Source of the DNA: Brachybacterium sp036311905
GTDB lineage: Bacteria; Actinomycetota; Actinomycetes; Actinomycetales; Dermabacteraceae
Reading direction: 5' to 3'
Length of the DNA stretch: 64,000 bases
NCBI RefSeq assembly: GCF_036311905.1
Contig: NZ_JAZDCH010000005.1
Coordinates: 1-64,000 of the forward strand
Shown here piece by piece: positions 19,920-27,964 of this stretch. How positions within the stretch are numbered: the first letter of the stretch is position 1; every line of letters starts with the position of its first letter. The notes below the pieces were generated by a model. It was not told where the DNA came from and did not search any database. It worked only from the letters and a program-made list of their open reading frames with translations. Made by a program: the position numbers and the translations under genes.

Positions 19920-20222
19920 TCAGTCCGAGCGGTCCGCCCCGAGAGCCGACTCCACGCGCACGATCCGGCGCCGCATCCAGACCTTCCGGCCGCCGCCGAG
20001 GTACTTCCGGGTGCGCGCATGCTCCCACCGGCCGTACTCCGCGTGCTCCGTGAGCGCTGCGCGCACCTGGGACACGGAGCTCTCCCGGGGGACGGTGATG
20101 ATCTGGAACTCGTAGTCCTCGGCCGACCGGCCGCGCTCGAGGGGGAGGTCCCTCAGGCCGCGCGGATCCCGGACGATCTCGATGCGCGCGACGAGGGGTG
20201 GTGGCTGGGACGGCACGGGCAC
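19920..20222 (-). CDS. DUF5703-family protein
   Basis: About 100 aa. The core DYEFQIITVPRESSV followed by LTEHAEYGRWEHARTRKYL and VWMRRRIVR matches an actinobacterial domain of unknown function (DUF5703), which I recognise from the YEF...HAEYG.WE...R.RRRI pattern. The start is GTG at 20222, near GGAAG; a second GTG at 20216 is as likely, and the frame is open 41 codons further upstream without a better site. It is divergent from the acidic protein gene at 20348, with 125 bases between them. Confidence 0.75.
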   Translation of the reverse strand: MPVPSQPPPLVARIEIVRDPRGLRDLPLERGRSAEDYEFQIITVPRESSVSQVRAALTEHAEYGRWEHARTRKYLGGGRKVWMRRRIVRVESALGADRSD

Positions 20223-20335
20223 TCGCTTCCGGGGATCGACGACGCCGCGCCGGGTCGGGTCCGGGCCTGGCAGGCGGCACGGATCCGTGACCTCGCCACG
20301 GCAGTTTCCGCTGTCCATTCTGCCGCCGGACGATG

Positions 20336-20341
20336 TACCGT
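20336..20341 (+). promoter_or_regulatory. -10 element for the leaderless acidic-protein gene
   Basis: TACCGT ends six bases before the ATG at 20348. Confidence 0.5.
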
Positions 20342-20347
20342 CCAACC

Positions 20348-20677
20348 ATGAACACGGATCCTCGCTCCGCTCTCGCTGCGCTGATCGCTGCCCTCGAACG
20401 TCACTACGAGGCGGCCGCCGCCTCCCGCGGTGACGACGATCCCGCCCTGGAGGCTGCGACCGAGCAGCTCACCACGGCCTTCGACGACTATGACGACGCC
20501 CTCTTCGACGCCTACGACATCGCTACCCCGCTGATCGTCTTCGACGGCGAGGATGATGACGAGGACGACGACGAGGACGACTTCGACGATCTCGACGACT
20601 TCGAGGACGACGAGGACGACGACGAGGAGTTCGGCGACGACGACCTCGAGGACGACGAGGAGGACGACGAGCGCTGA
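20348..20677 (+). CDS. Small, extremely acidic protein
   Basis: 109 aa. Residues 1-65 form a likely helical domain (PRSALAALIAALERHYEAA, then LEAATEQLTTAFDDYDDALF); residues 66-109 are almost only Asp and Glu. I recall similar short acidic proteins in other actinobacteria, with no established function. The low-complexity tail is encoded by GAC/GAG repeats. The ATG has a -10 element six bases upstream and no ribosome site, predicting a leaderless mRNA. A role in binding basic proteins or nucleic-acid-binding partners is only a guess from charge. Confidence 0.75.
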   Translation: MNTDPRSALAALIAALERHYEAAAASRGDDDPALEAATEQLTTAFDDYDDALFDAYDIATPLIVFDGEDDDEDDDEDDFDDLDDFEDDEDDDEEFGDDDLEDDEEDDER

Positions 20678-20780
20678 GCAGCGCTCTCCGTCCCGTCGTC
20701 GTCCCCGTTTTCGTCGTCGTCGCGGTTCTCTCACGGCGACATCCCCGTCCCTTCACGACGTCTGCACGAACGGCCCCCAC

Positions 20781-20809
20781 GCGGCGCCGGGCATCCCGCC
20801 CGGCGCCGC
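20781..20809 (+). terminator. Hairpin before uppP
   Basis: Perfect 11-bp inverted repeat (20781-20791 and 20799-20809) with a 7-base loop and no T run. It ends one base before TACTCT (20811-20816), the likely -10 of uppP. The 199 bases between the acidic gene and uppP hold only this hairpin and the promoter. Confidence 0.5.
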
Positions 20810-20876
20810 GTACTCTGTCCTGGGCCGGTGAGCATCCCCGGCCCGTCCCGCCATCGCCGTCCGTCGAGGAGTCCGC

Positions 20877-21749
20877 ATGTCGTTCATCGAGGCAGTGATC
20901 CTGGGCCTCGTCCAGGGCCTCACGGAGTTCCTCCCGATCTCCTCGAGCGCGCACGTGCGCGTGGTCGGCGAGCTCATGGCCCCCGGGCAGGATCCCGGTG
21001 CGGCGTTCACCGCGATCATCCAGTTGGGCACCGAGACCGCGGTCCTGATCTACTTCTGGAAGGACATCACGCGGATCATCGGCCGCTGGTGCCGGGCCCT
21101 CGTCGGCCGCCTCCCGCAGTCCGATCCGGACGTCCGGATGGGCTGGCTCGTGATCCTCGGCTCGATCCCCATCGGCGTGCTGGGTCTCCTCTTCGAGGAG
21201 CAGATCGACAACGGCCTGCGGAACCTCTACATCACCGCCACGATGCTCATCGTCTTCGGCCTCCTGCTGGGCCTCGCCGATCGCATCGCGCCACAGCGCA
21301 AGGAGCTGAAGGAGCTCTCCTGGCGCGACGGCATCCTCTTCGGCCTCGCGCAGGCGCTTGCCCTGATCCCCGGGGTCTCCCGCTCGGGCGGCACCATCAC
21401 CGCGGGGCTCCTCATGGGCTACACCCGCCAGGCGGCGGCCCGCTACGCCTTCCTGCTGGCCGTCCCCGCCGTCTTCGCGTCGGGCCTCTACAAGGCCGCG
21501 AAGGAGGTCCCGGCGCTGCTCACGGCCGACGGGCGGGCCGCGGCCGCGGCCGCCGGGGAACCCTCCCTGCTCGTGATCATCGTCGCGACCCTGGTCGCCT
21601 TCGGCGTCGGCTACGCGGTGATCGTCTGGTTCATGCGCATGATCGAGAACCGCTCCTACACCGTCTTCGTGGTCTACCGCGTCGTCGCCGGTCTCGTGCT
21701 GCTGATCCTGCTGTGGACGGGCCTGGTCGATCCGCTGGGCGGCGCCTGA
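20877..21749 (+). CDS. uppP: Undecaprenyl-diphosphatase
   Basis: Membrane enzyme that dephosphorylates undecaprenyl pyrophosphate so the carrier lipid can be reused for cell wall synthesis; it also gives bacitracin resistance. Seen: LVQGLTEFLPISSSAHV at the N-terminus (catalytic Glu and Ser), PGVSRSGGTITAGLLMG (second motif, Arg), and about eight hydrophobic segments. 290 aa, normal. A GAGGAG ribosome site precedes the ATG. It is followed by mshC after 34 bases, an order also known in mycobacteria. Confidence 0.95.
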   Translation: MSFIEAVILGLVQGLTEFLPISSSAHVRVVGELMAPGQDPGAAFTAIIQLGTETAVLIYFWKDITRIIGRWCRALVGRLPQSDPDVRMGWLVILGSIPIGVLGLLFEEQIDNGLRNLYITATMLIVFGLLLGLADRIAPQRKELKELSWRDGILFGLAQALALIPGVSRSGGTITAGLLMGYTRQAAARYAFLLAVPAVFASGLYKAAKEVPALLTADGRAAAAAAGEPSLLVIIVATLVAFGVGYAVIVWFMRMIENRSYTVFVVYRVVAGLVLLILLWTGLVDPLGGA

Positions 21750-21771
21750 CCGCTGACCTCGGCGGGAACCG

Positions 21772-21777
21772 TATGAT
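21772..21777 (+). promoter_or_regulatory. -10 element for leaderless mshC
   Basis: TATGAT, a near-consensus -10, ends six bases before the mshC GTG at 21784. Confidence 0.6.
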
Positions 21778-21783
21778 CGACCG

Positions 21784-23067
21784 GTGCGTTCCTGGACCTC
21801 CCCGAGCATCTCGCCCCTTCCCGCCTCCGGCCTCCCGCTGCGGCTGCACGACACCCGGACCGGGCGGATCGCCCCGCTGGTGCCCCTCACGCCGGGGACG
21901 GCGCGGCTGTACGTCTGCGGGATCACCCCGTACGACGCGACCCATCTCGGACACGCCGCGACCTACCACGCCGCCGATCTGATGCGGCGCGCGCTGCGCG
22001 ACAGCGGCCTCGAGGTGGAGGTCGCCCAGAACATCACCGACGTGGACGACCCCCTGCTCGAACGCGCGGAGCGGGACGGCGTGGACTGGCGCGAGCTCGC
22101 CGCCTCCCAGGTGGACCTCTTCGCCGAGGACATGGAGGCGCTGCGCATCGTCGCCCCCGAGACCTACCTCTCGGTGAGCGAGGCGATGGACCAGATCATC
22201 GACACCGTCGATCGCCTGCGCGAGCGGGGACGCGCCTACCAGGTGGAGACCCCCGACGCCGAGGGCGAGGACTGGTACCTCGACCTCTCCGTGGACGGCG
22301 CGCTGGGGGACGTCTCCGGATGGAGCGAGCAGCAGATGCTCTCCGTCGTCGCCGAGCGCGGCGGCGACCCCGACCGCCGCGGCAAGCGCGGCCGCTTCGA
22401 CCCGCTGCTGTGGCGGGCCGAGCGCGCCGGGGAGCCGGCCTGGGACGCCGGGGAGCTCGGGCGGGGACGCCCCGGCTGGCACGTCGAGTGCGTATGCATC
22501 GCCGAGGGCGGCCTCGGGCTCCCCTTCGATGTGCAGGCCGGCGGCTCGGACCTGGTCTTCCCGCATCACGACCTCAGCGCGGCCCATGCCGTCGCCCTCG
22601 GCCGCAACTTCGCGACCGCCTACGCCCACAGCGGCATGGTCGCCCTCGACGGCGAGAAGATGAGCAAGTCGCTCGGCAACCTCGTGTTCGTCCACCGCCT
22701 GGTCCGTGACGGGGTCGATCCGATGGCGATCCGTCTCGTCCTCATGGCGCACCACTACCGGGCTGACTGGGAGTGGTCCGAGGCGGAGCTGACGCAGGCC
22801 GAGGCGCGCCTGGCGTCCTACCGCGCCGCCGCGGCGCTCGGGGGCCGGCACCCGGATACCGTCGAGGCGCTGCGCGCCGCGCTGCGGCAGGATCTCGACA
22901 CGCCGTCGGCTCTCGTCGCCCTCGACGCCTGGGCGGCGCGTGCCGGTGCCGCGGATCCCGCGGCCGAGCAGGCGGCGGGGGAGACGGGGCCCGACGCGGC
23001 GGAGGCGCGCCCCGGGGACGTCGCCACCGCCTGCGATGCCCTCCTCGGACTCGCCCTGACCGACTGA
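21784..23067 (+). CDS. mshC: Mycothiol synthesis ligase MshC (cysteine:GlcN-Ins ligase)
   Basis: ATP-dependent joining of cysteine to glucosaminyl-inositol, the third enzyme step of mycothiol synthesis. It is a class I aminoacyl-tRNA synthetase-like enzyme related to CysS: YVCGITPYDATHLGHAATY (zinc Cys and HIGH-like motif), ITDVDDPLLERAE, GWHVECVCIAEGG (zinc Cys/His) and GEKMSKSLGN (KMSKS). PYDATHLGHA rather than the CysS PTVYD..HIGH form, and 427 aa, mark MshC rather than cysteinyl-tRNA synthetase. GTG start, leaderless promoter. Mycothiol is the low-molecular-weight thiol of actinobacteria. Confidence 0.93.
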   Translation: MRSWTSPSISPLPASGLPLRLHDTRTGRIAPLVPLTPGTARLYVCGITPYDATHLGHAATYHAADLMRRALRDSGLEVEVAQNITDVDDPLLERAERDGVDWRELAASQVDLFAEDMEALRIVAPETYLSVSEAMDQIIDTVDRLRERGRAYQVETPDAEGEDWYLDLSVDGALGDVSGWSEQQMLSVVAERGGDPDRRGKRGRFDPLLWRAERAGEPAWDAGELGRGRPGWHVECVCIAEGGLGLPFDVQAGGSDLVFPHHDLSAAHAVALGRNFATAYAHSGMVALDGEKMSKSLGNLVFVHRLVRDGVDPMAIRLVLMAHHYRADWEWSEAELTQAEARLASYRAAAALGGRHPDTVEALRAALRQDLDTPSALVALDAWAARAGAADPAAEQAAGETGPDAAEARPGDVATACDALLGLALTD

Positions 23068-23088
23068 GCGGCCCGGCCCCGGGGGCCG

Positions 23089-23106
23089 TCCCGCTCCGCA
23101 GCGGGA
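23089..23106. terminator. Bidirectional hairpin between mshC and the PAC2 gene
   Basis: Arms TCCCGCT and AGCGGGA with a CCGC loop lie between two convergent stop codons; a second GC-rich repeat (23074-23088) sits just before it. No T run on either strand. Confidence 0.5.
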
Positions 23107-23110
23107 GGTG

Positions 23111-23920
23111 TCAGTCGGCCTCGCGCCGACGGCGCAGGAACTGCTCGAACTCCCGAGCGATCGCCTCGCCGCTCGCGCCGGGCAGCTCGCCGGCGTCCTG
23201 GATCTGCTCGAGCTCGCGCACGTAGGCGCCGATCTCCTGATCGGTGCGCGCGAGCTCATCGGCCCCGCGCATCCAGCCCTCGGCGATCGCCTCGAGCTCG
23301 TCCTGCGGGATCGGCGCCGAGATCAGCTCCTGCAGCTCGCGCACGAGGGCGAGCACCGCCTTCGGCGAGATGGAGTGCGAGATGTAGTGCGGCACCTGCA
23401 CCCACATGCTCGTCGTGCGCAGGCCCGCGCTCGTGGTGCGGCGGGCGAGGATCGTCGGGATGCCCACCGGGCCGACGTACTGGTCGCGGTCGCCGACGGA
23501 CTCCGCGGCACCCGGCTCGACCTGCGAGCTGACCGGGAGGGGACGTGTGTGGGGGACGTCGGCGAGCAGCGCCCCGAGGCACACCACGGCGGAGACGTCC
23601 AGCAGCTGCATCTGCTCGAGCACCTCGTCGCAGAAGCTCTTCCAGCGCAGCGAGGGCTCCGCGCCGAGGACCGTGACGATCTCCGGCCCCTGCGGCGGGG
23701 TGACGATCCGCAGCTCGGTGTCCGGCCAGTCGACGACCCGCAACCCGTCCTCGGTGGTGCGGATGTCGGGGCGGTTCACCTGGAAGTCGACGTACTCCTC
23801 GGCGTCCACCCGGCCGGCGGGCCGCGAGGGCCAGGTCTCCAGCAGGTGATCGATCACCCCGGTGGCGGCCTCCCCGGCGTCGTTCCAGCCGCTGAAGGCC
23901 GCGATGGCGATTCGACTCAT
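23111..23920 (-). CDS. PAC2-family protein
   Basis: 269 aa of the PAC2 (proteasome assembly chaperone 2-like) family, common in actinobacteria and archaea, molecular role unknown in bacteria. Seen: IAAFSGWNDAGEAATGVIDHL at the N-terminus, VDFQVNRPDIR, GAEPSLRWKSFCDEV, CLGALLADVPHTRP and VQVPHYIS. The ATG at 23920 has TACGAT six bases upstream; a longer reading upstream is arginine/glycine-rich and unlike the family. It lies beside the Pup gene cluster, as in mycobacteria, although no 20S subunits are present here. Confidence 0.87.
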   Translation of the reverse strand: MSRIAIAAFSGWNDAGEAATGVIDHLLETWPSRPAGRVDAEEYVDFQVNRPDIRTTEDGLRVVDWPDTELRIVTPPQGPEIVTVLGAEPSLRWKSFCDEVLEQMQLLDVSAVVCLGALLADVPHTRPLPVSSQVEPGAAESVGDRDQYVGPVGIPTILARRTTSAGLRTTSMWVQVPHYISHSISPKAVLALVRELQELISAPIPQDELEAIAEGWMRGADELARTDQEIGAYVRELEQIQDAGELPGASGEAIAREFEQFLRRRREAD

Positions 23921-23926
23921 CGACCC

Positions 23927-23932
23927 ATCGTA
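23927..23932 (-). promoter_or_regulatory. -10 element for the leaderless PAC2 gene
   Basis: TACGAT on the minus strand, six bases before the ATG at 23920. A TATCCT at 23978-23983 on the other strand probably serves the divergent protease gene with a leader of about 40 bases. Confidence 0.5.
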
Positions 23933-24029
23933 GCCCCGGGGCCACCGCCTGAGCGGCGGGGGCGCAGGCGGGACGGCTATCCTCGGCCTGCCCCGCGGTC
24001 GTGCGCCGCGGGACAGGAGGAGACGCCCC

Positions 24030-25145
24030 ATGCCCCGCCCTGCGCTGCGCCTCGGCCCGCTGCCCCCGATCCAGGTCAGCCCCGGCACCCTGATCACGGT
24101 CCTGCTGCTCGCCGCGATGATCTTCCCCAGCATGGCGTTGCCCGGTGCGAGCCTCGCCCTCGCCGCGTCCCTCGCCGTCGGCGTCGCCCTGGTCCTGATC
24201 CTCTCGGTGCTGCTGCACGAGGCGGCCCATGCCGTGGCCGCGCACCTCTCGGGGGCGACGGTCGATCACATCGCGCTGACGCTCTGGGGCGGCCACACCC
24301 AGTACCGTGGCGCGCCGCTCGGCCCCCTCGCCTCGATCGTCGTCTCCCTCGTCGGTCCGCTGAGCAACCTGCTGCTCGCCGGCCTCGCCCATCTCGCGGC
24401 CCGCTCCGTCGAGAGCGAGGCGGCGCTCGCGTTCTGGTCCGCCTGCTCGCTGCTGAACCTCGCTCTCGCCGTCTTCAATCTCCTGCCCGGGCTGCCGATG
24501 GACGGCGGGCGCGCGCTCGAGGCGCTGCTCGGCGGGGTGCTCCGGAGCCCCGTGCGCGGCACGGTGATCACCGCCTGGATCGGACGGGGGATCGCCGTGC
24601 TCGCCCTCGGTGTCCCGCTGTGGCGGATCCTCGAGGCCGGCGGGACCGGAACCCTCGGCCTGCTCACCCTGCTGTGGGCGCTGCTCATCGCCGGCATGCT
24701 CTGGCAGGGCGCGAGCAGCGCGCTGAACGGGGCGCGGCTGCAGCGGCGCATCGAGGGGCTCGACCTCGCGGCCCTGGCCCGCCCGATCCGCCTCGTCCCC
24801 CCGACCCAGCCCCTCGGCGCCCTCGACGTCGACCCGGAGGACGTGCTCGTGCTCGAGCCCGGGACCGCCCGGCCCGGGGTGCTCGGCCGCGTCCGGCGCC
24901 TCGATGCGGCCGCCCTCGCCGCCGTCCCCGCGGAGCACCGCGAGAGGACGCCGGTGAGCGCGGTCGCCGCCCCGCTCGGCGAGCTCGGCGTCCTCCCCGC
25001 GACGCTCGGCGGCGAGCAGTTGGTCTCCGCGATGATGCGGCGCCCCGCCCCGGCCTACGCCGTCCTGGACGCCGAGCAGCGGATGCTCGGCGTGGTCCTC
25101 GCGGCGGATGTGCAGCGGCGCCTCGGCGCCTCGCGCCGCCCCTGA
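24030..25145 (+). CDS. Site-2-protease-type (M50) membrane metallopeptidase
   Basis: 371-aa intramembrane zinc protease. The zinc motif HEAAHAVAAHLSG (HExxH, about residue 67) sits in a membrane segment, and the third ligand lies in NLLPGLPMDGGRALEALLGG (LxxxPxDG, about 155). Roughly five or six membrane helices come first; the C-terminal 130 residues look like a degenerate pair of CBS domains (LDVDPEDVLVLEP, then MMRRPAPAYAVLDAEQRMLG). The group cleaves membrane-bound regulators or peptides; the substrate is unknown. AGGAGG precedes the ATG. It is divergent from the PAC2 gene and upstream of trmI. Confidence 0.88.
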   Translation: MPRPALRLGPLPPIQVSPGTLITVLLLAAMIFPSMALPGASLALAASLAVGVALVLILSVLLHEAAHAVAAHLSGATVDHIALTLWGGHTQYRGAPLGPLASIVVSLVGPLSNLLLAGLAHLAARSVESEAALAFWSACSLLNLALAVFNLLPGLPMDGGRALEALLGGVLRSPVRGTVITAWIGRGIAVLALGVPLWRILEAGGTGTLGLLTLLWALLIAGMLWQGASSALNGARLQRRIEGLDLAALARPIRLVPPTQPLGALDVDPEDVLVLEPGTARPGVLGRVRRLDAAALAAVPAEHRERTPVSAVAAPLGELGVLPATLGGEQLVSAMMRRPAPAYAVLDAEQRMLGVVLAADVQRRLGASRRP

Positions 25146-25200
25146 GGCGGCGCACGTCTCATCAGCCTCCGGGGACGAACCGCCCGCGGCGGCCCCGCCC

Positions 25201-25206
25201 TATGCT
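25201..25206 (+). promoter_or_regulatory. -10 element for leaderless trmI
   Basis: TATGCT ends seven bases before the ATG at 25214. Confidence 0.5.
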
Positions 25207-25213
25207 GGAACGC

Positions 25214-26296
25214 ATGACCGAGCAGCACCCGCAGACCGTCCCCGCCCAGGGGCCGACCGTCCCCGCCCCGCGCGCCCCGCGCCGCGGGCTGGACCGCACC
25301 GGCCCCCTCGACGTGGGGGACAAGGTGCAGCTCTCGGACTCCAAAGGCCGGCTGAACACGATCACCCTCAAGCCCGGCGGGGAGTTCCACACCCACCGCG
25401 GCGTGCTCCGCCACGATCAGCTGATCGGCGCCGAGGACGGGTCCGTCGTGGAGGACAACCACGGCACCCGCTACCAGGCCCTGCGCCCCCTCTACGCCGA
25501 CTACATGCTCTCGATGCCCCGCGGCGCCGCGATCATCTACCCCAAGGACTCCGCGCAGATCCTCATGTGGGGCGACATCTTCCCCGGTGCCCGGGTGCTC
25601 GAGGCCGGTGTCGGCTCGGGCGGCCTGACCACCGCCCTGCTGCGCGCCGTCGGCCCCACCGGCTCCGTCCACTCCATCGAGCGCCGCGAGGACTTCGCGG
25701 AGGTCGCCCGCGAGAACGTCGGCACTTTCTTCGGCACCCCCGAAGGAGAGCTGCCCCCGACCTGGCAGCTCTCGATCGGCGACTTCCAGGACGTCGCCCC
25801 GACCCTCAGCCCCGACGGTCCGAGCGTGGACCGGGTGGTCCTCGACATGCTCGCCCCCTGGGAGTGCGTCGACGCGGCCGCCGAGGTGCTCGTCTCCGGC
25901 GGCGTCTACCTCGCGTACGTCGCGACCGTCACCCAGCTCTCCCGCACCGCGGAGGCGCTGCGCGCCCACGGCGAGTTCACCGAGCCGTACGCCTTCGAGA
26001 CCCTCGTGCGGCCCTGGCACCTCGAGGGGCTCGCCGTCCGTCCCGAGCACCGCATGAACGCCCACACCGGCTTCCTGCTCACCGCGCGGCGCACCGCCCA
26101 CGGCACCGGGGCGATGACCCGCTCCACGCGCCCGGCACCCGGCTCCCGAGATGAGGAGGAGCTGAGCCATCCCGACAACGACGGCTTCGGCGGCACCGAC
26201 TCGGAGTGGTCCTCCCAGGACCTCGGCGAGCGCGGCGTCGCCCCGCGCAAGCTGAAGCGGGCCCTGCGGGACATCCGCCAGGGCCGCGACCGCTGA
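25214..26296 (+). CDS. trmI: tRNA (adenine-58-N1)-methyltransferase
   Basis: SAM-dependent m1A58 methylation in the tRNA T loop. An N-terminal beta domain (VQLSDSKGRLNTITLKPGG, YQALRPLYADYMLSMPRGA) is followed by the Rossmann methyltransferase: YPKDSAQILMWGDIFPG, VLEAGVGSGGLTTALLRAVG (SAM motif I), DRVVLDMLAPWE (motif IV) and MNAHTGFLLTARR. 360 aa; the last 60 residues form an extra acidic and then basic tail (KLKRALRDIRQGR) beyond the usual fold. It lies 72 bases upstream of arc, the conserved actinobacterial order. Confidence 0.93.
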   Translation: MTEQHPQTVPAQGPTVPAPRAPRRGLDRTGPLDVGDKVQLSDSKGRLNTITLKPGGEFHTHRGVLRHDQLIGAEDGSVVEDNHGTRYQALRPLYADYMLSMPRGAAIIYPKDSAQILMWGDIFPGARVLEAGVGSGGLTTALLRAVGPTGSVHSIERREDFAEVARENVGTFFGTPEGELPPTWQLSIGDFQDVAPTLSPDGPSVDRVVLDMLAPWECVDAAAEVLVSGGVYLAYVATVTQLSRTAEALRAHGEFTEPYAFETLVRPWHLEGLAVRPEHRMNAHTGFLLTARRTAHGTGAMTRSTRPAPGSRDEEELSHPDNDGFGGTDSEWSSQDLGERGVAPRKLKRALRDIRQGRDR

Positions 26297-26368
26297 CCCG
26301 CTCGCGTCCCGGTCCCCTCGACCACCGCCGCCTCACCGGCACGCCGCACCTCGCAGGAAGGGGAGCAC

Positions 26369-27964
26369 ATGGCCATGAAGACCTACGCGGAGATGACCGC
26401 CGAGCTCGAGCAGCTCGCCGACCGCAACGAGCGGCTCACCACGAGCCTCCGCTCCGCCCGCACCCAGATCGTCGAGCTCAAGAACGACCTCGAGCGCATC
26501 GGGGACCCGCCGAACTCGTACGCGACGTTCCTGCGCCGCTGCGAGGGCACCACGATCGACGTGCTCCACAACGGCCGCCGGCTGCGGGTCGCGACCGCGG
26601 CGAGCCTCGACCTCGAGGCGCTCGAGCCCGGCACCGAGCTGCGTCTGAACGAGTCCCTCGCGGCCGTCGAGGCGGTGCCCCAGGGCGATGCCGGCAACGT
26701 CGTGAGCGTGCTCGAGACCCTGGCCGACACCCGCGTGCTGGTCGCGGTCGCCCCCGACGACACCCGGGTGCTGCGGCGCGCCGGCGTCCTCGCCGAGACC
26801 GACCTGCACGCCGGCGACCACGTGCTCGTGGACCTCAAGGCGCAGCTGGTGCTCGAGCGCATCGACCGCGCCGAGATCACCGATCTCGTGCTCGAGCAGG
26901 TCCCCGACATCTCCTTCGAGCAGATCGGTGGCCTCGGCGACCAGATCGAGGCGATCCGGGACGCCGTCGAGCTGCCGTTCCTGCAGCAGGACCTCTACCG
27001 CACCTACGGCCTGCGGCCCCCGCAGGGCGTGCTGCTGTACGGCCCGCCCGGCTGCGGCAAGACCATGATCGCCAAGGCGGTCGCCCACGAGCTGGTGCTG
27101 CGCAGCGCCGAGCTGCGCGGGGTGAGCGTCGCCGAGGCGCTCGAGAACTCGGCCTTCCTCAACGTCAAGGGGCCCGAGCTGCTGAACAAGTACGTCGGCG
27201 AGACCGAGCGGTCGATCCGGCTGGTGTTCGAGCGGGCCCGGGAGAAGGCCGCCGCGGACCACCCCGTGGTGATCTTCTTCGACGAGATGGAGGCGCTCTT
27301 CCGCACCCGCGGCACCGGTCTCTCGAGCGATGTCGAGACCACGATCGTGCCGCAGCTGCTCGCCGAGATCGACGGCGTCGAGGGCCTCGACAACGTCATC
27401 GTCATCGGCGCCTCGAACCGCGAGGACATGATCGACCCGGCGATCCTGCGCCCGGGCCGGCTCGACGTGAAGATCCGGGTGCGCCGCCCGAACCAGCGGG
27501 CCGGCCGCGAGATCCTCGGCCTCTACCTCGACGAGTCGGTGCCGCTGCGCGAGGATCGCCAGGCGCTCCTCGACCTCGCCGTGCGCGAGATCTACGCGAC
27601 CGGCCCCGAGGCGGCCTTCGTGCGCCTGGAGTACTCCGACGGGGAGACCGAGACCCTGCACTTCCGCGACGTGGTCTCCGGCGCGACCCTGCGCAACATC
27701 GTCGACCGGGCGAAGAAGCACGCGGTCAAGGACCAGATCGCGACCGGACAGGTGGGCCTCGGCGCCGACCACCTGAGCGCCGCGATCACGGCGGAGTTCG
27801 TCGAGAACGAGGACATGCCCTCGGCCGCCCATCCCGAGGACTGGGCCCGCGTCTCCGGGAACCACGGCCGCGCGGGGCGCCGGGTCGTCGCGGTCGTTCC
27901 GCTCAAGGGCCGCACCCGCGCCGCCGAGGCGCAGACGGGGGAGAACAGGGGAGAGAAGGCATGA
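26369..27964 (+). CDS. arc: AAA+ ATPase Arc/Mpa of the Pup system, lacking the proteasome-docking tail
   Basis: Hexameric unfoldase that captures pupylated proteins. An N-terminal coiled coil (about 5-50, Pup-binding) is followed by two OB domains (about 55-190) and an AAA module: GPPGCGKTMIAKAVAHEL (Walker A, about 228), VIFFDEMEALF (Walker B), IGASNRED and RPGRLDVKIRV (Arg fingers). 531 aa, normal. The C-terminus is an Arg/Glu-rich tail ending NRGEKA; the Gly-Gln-Tyr-Leu end that docks mycobacterial Mpa onto the 20S core is absent. AGGAAGGGGAG precedes the ATG. Its stop overlaps dop (ATGA). Confidence 0.94.
   Translation: MAMKTYAEMTAELEQLADRNERLTTSLRSARTQIVELKNDLERIGDPPNSYATFLRRCEGTTIDVLHNGRRLRVATAASLDLEALEPGTELRLNESLAAVEAVPQGDAGNVVSVLETLADTRVLVAVAPDDTRVLRRAGVLAETDLHAGDHVLVDLKAQLVLERIDRAEITDLVLEQVPDISFEQIGGLGDQIEAIRDAVELPFLQQDLYRTYGLRPPQGVLLYGPPGCGKTMIAKAVAHELVLRSAELRGVSVAEALENSAFLNVKGPELLNKYVGETERSIRLVFERAREKAAADHPVVIFFDEMEALFRTRGTGLSSDVETTIVPQLLAEIDGVEGLDNVIVIGASNREDMIDPAILRPGRLDVKIRVRRPNQRAGREILGLYLDESVPLREDRQALLDLAVREIYATGPEAAFVRLEYSDGETETLHFRDVVSGATLRNIVDRAKKHAVKDQIATGQVGLGADHLSAAITAEFVENEDMPSAAHPEDWARVSGNHGRAGRRVVAVVPLKGRTRAAEAQTGENRGEKA

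Noticed and set aside
21784..23067. Cysteinyl-tRNA synthetase
   Set aside because: Length and the PYDATHLGHA motif fit the mycothiol ligase MshC, and the uppP-mshC-PAC2 neighbourhood supports this.
23108..25213. Very long plus-strand frame running upstream of trmI
   Set aside because: Crosses the PAC2 and protease genes in other frames; Arg/Pro-rich shadow sequence. The methyltransferase starts at 25214.
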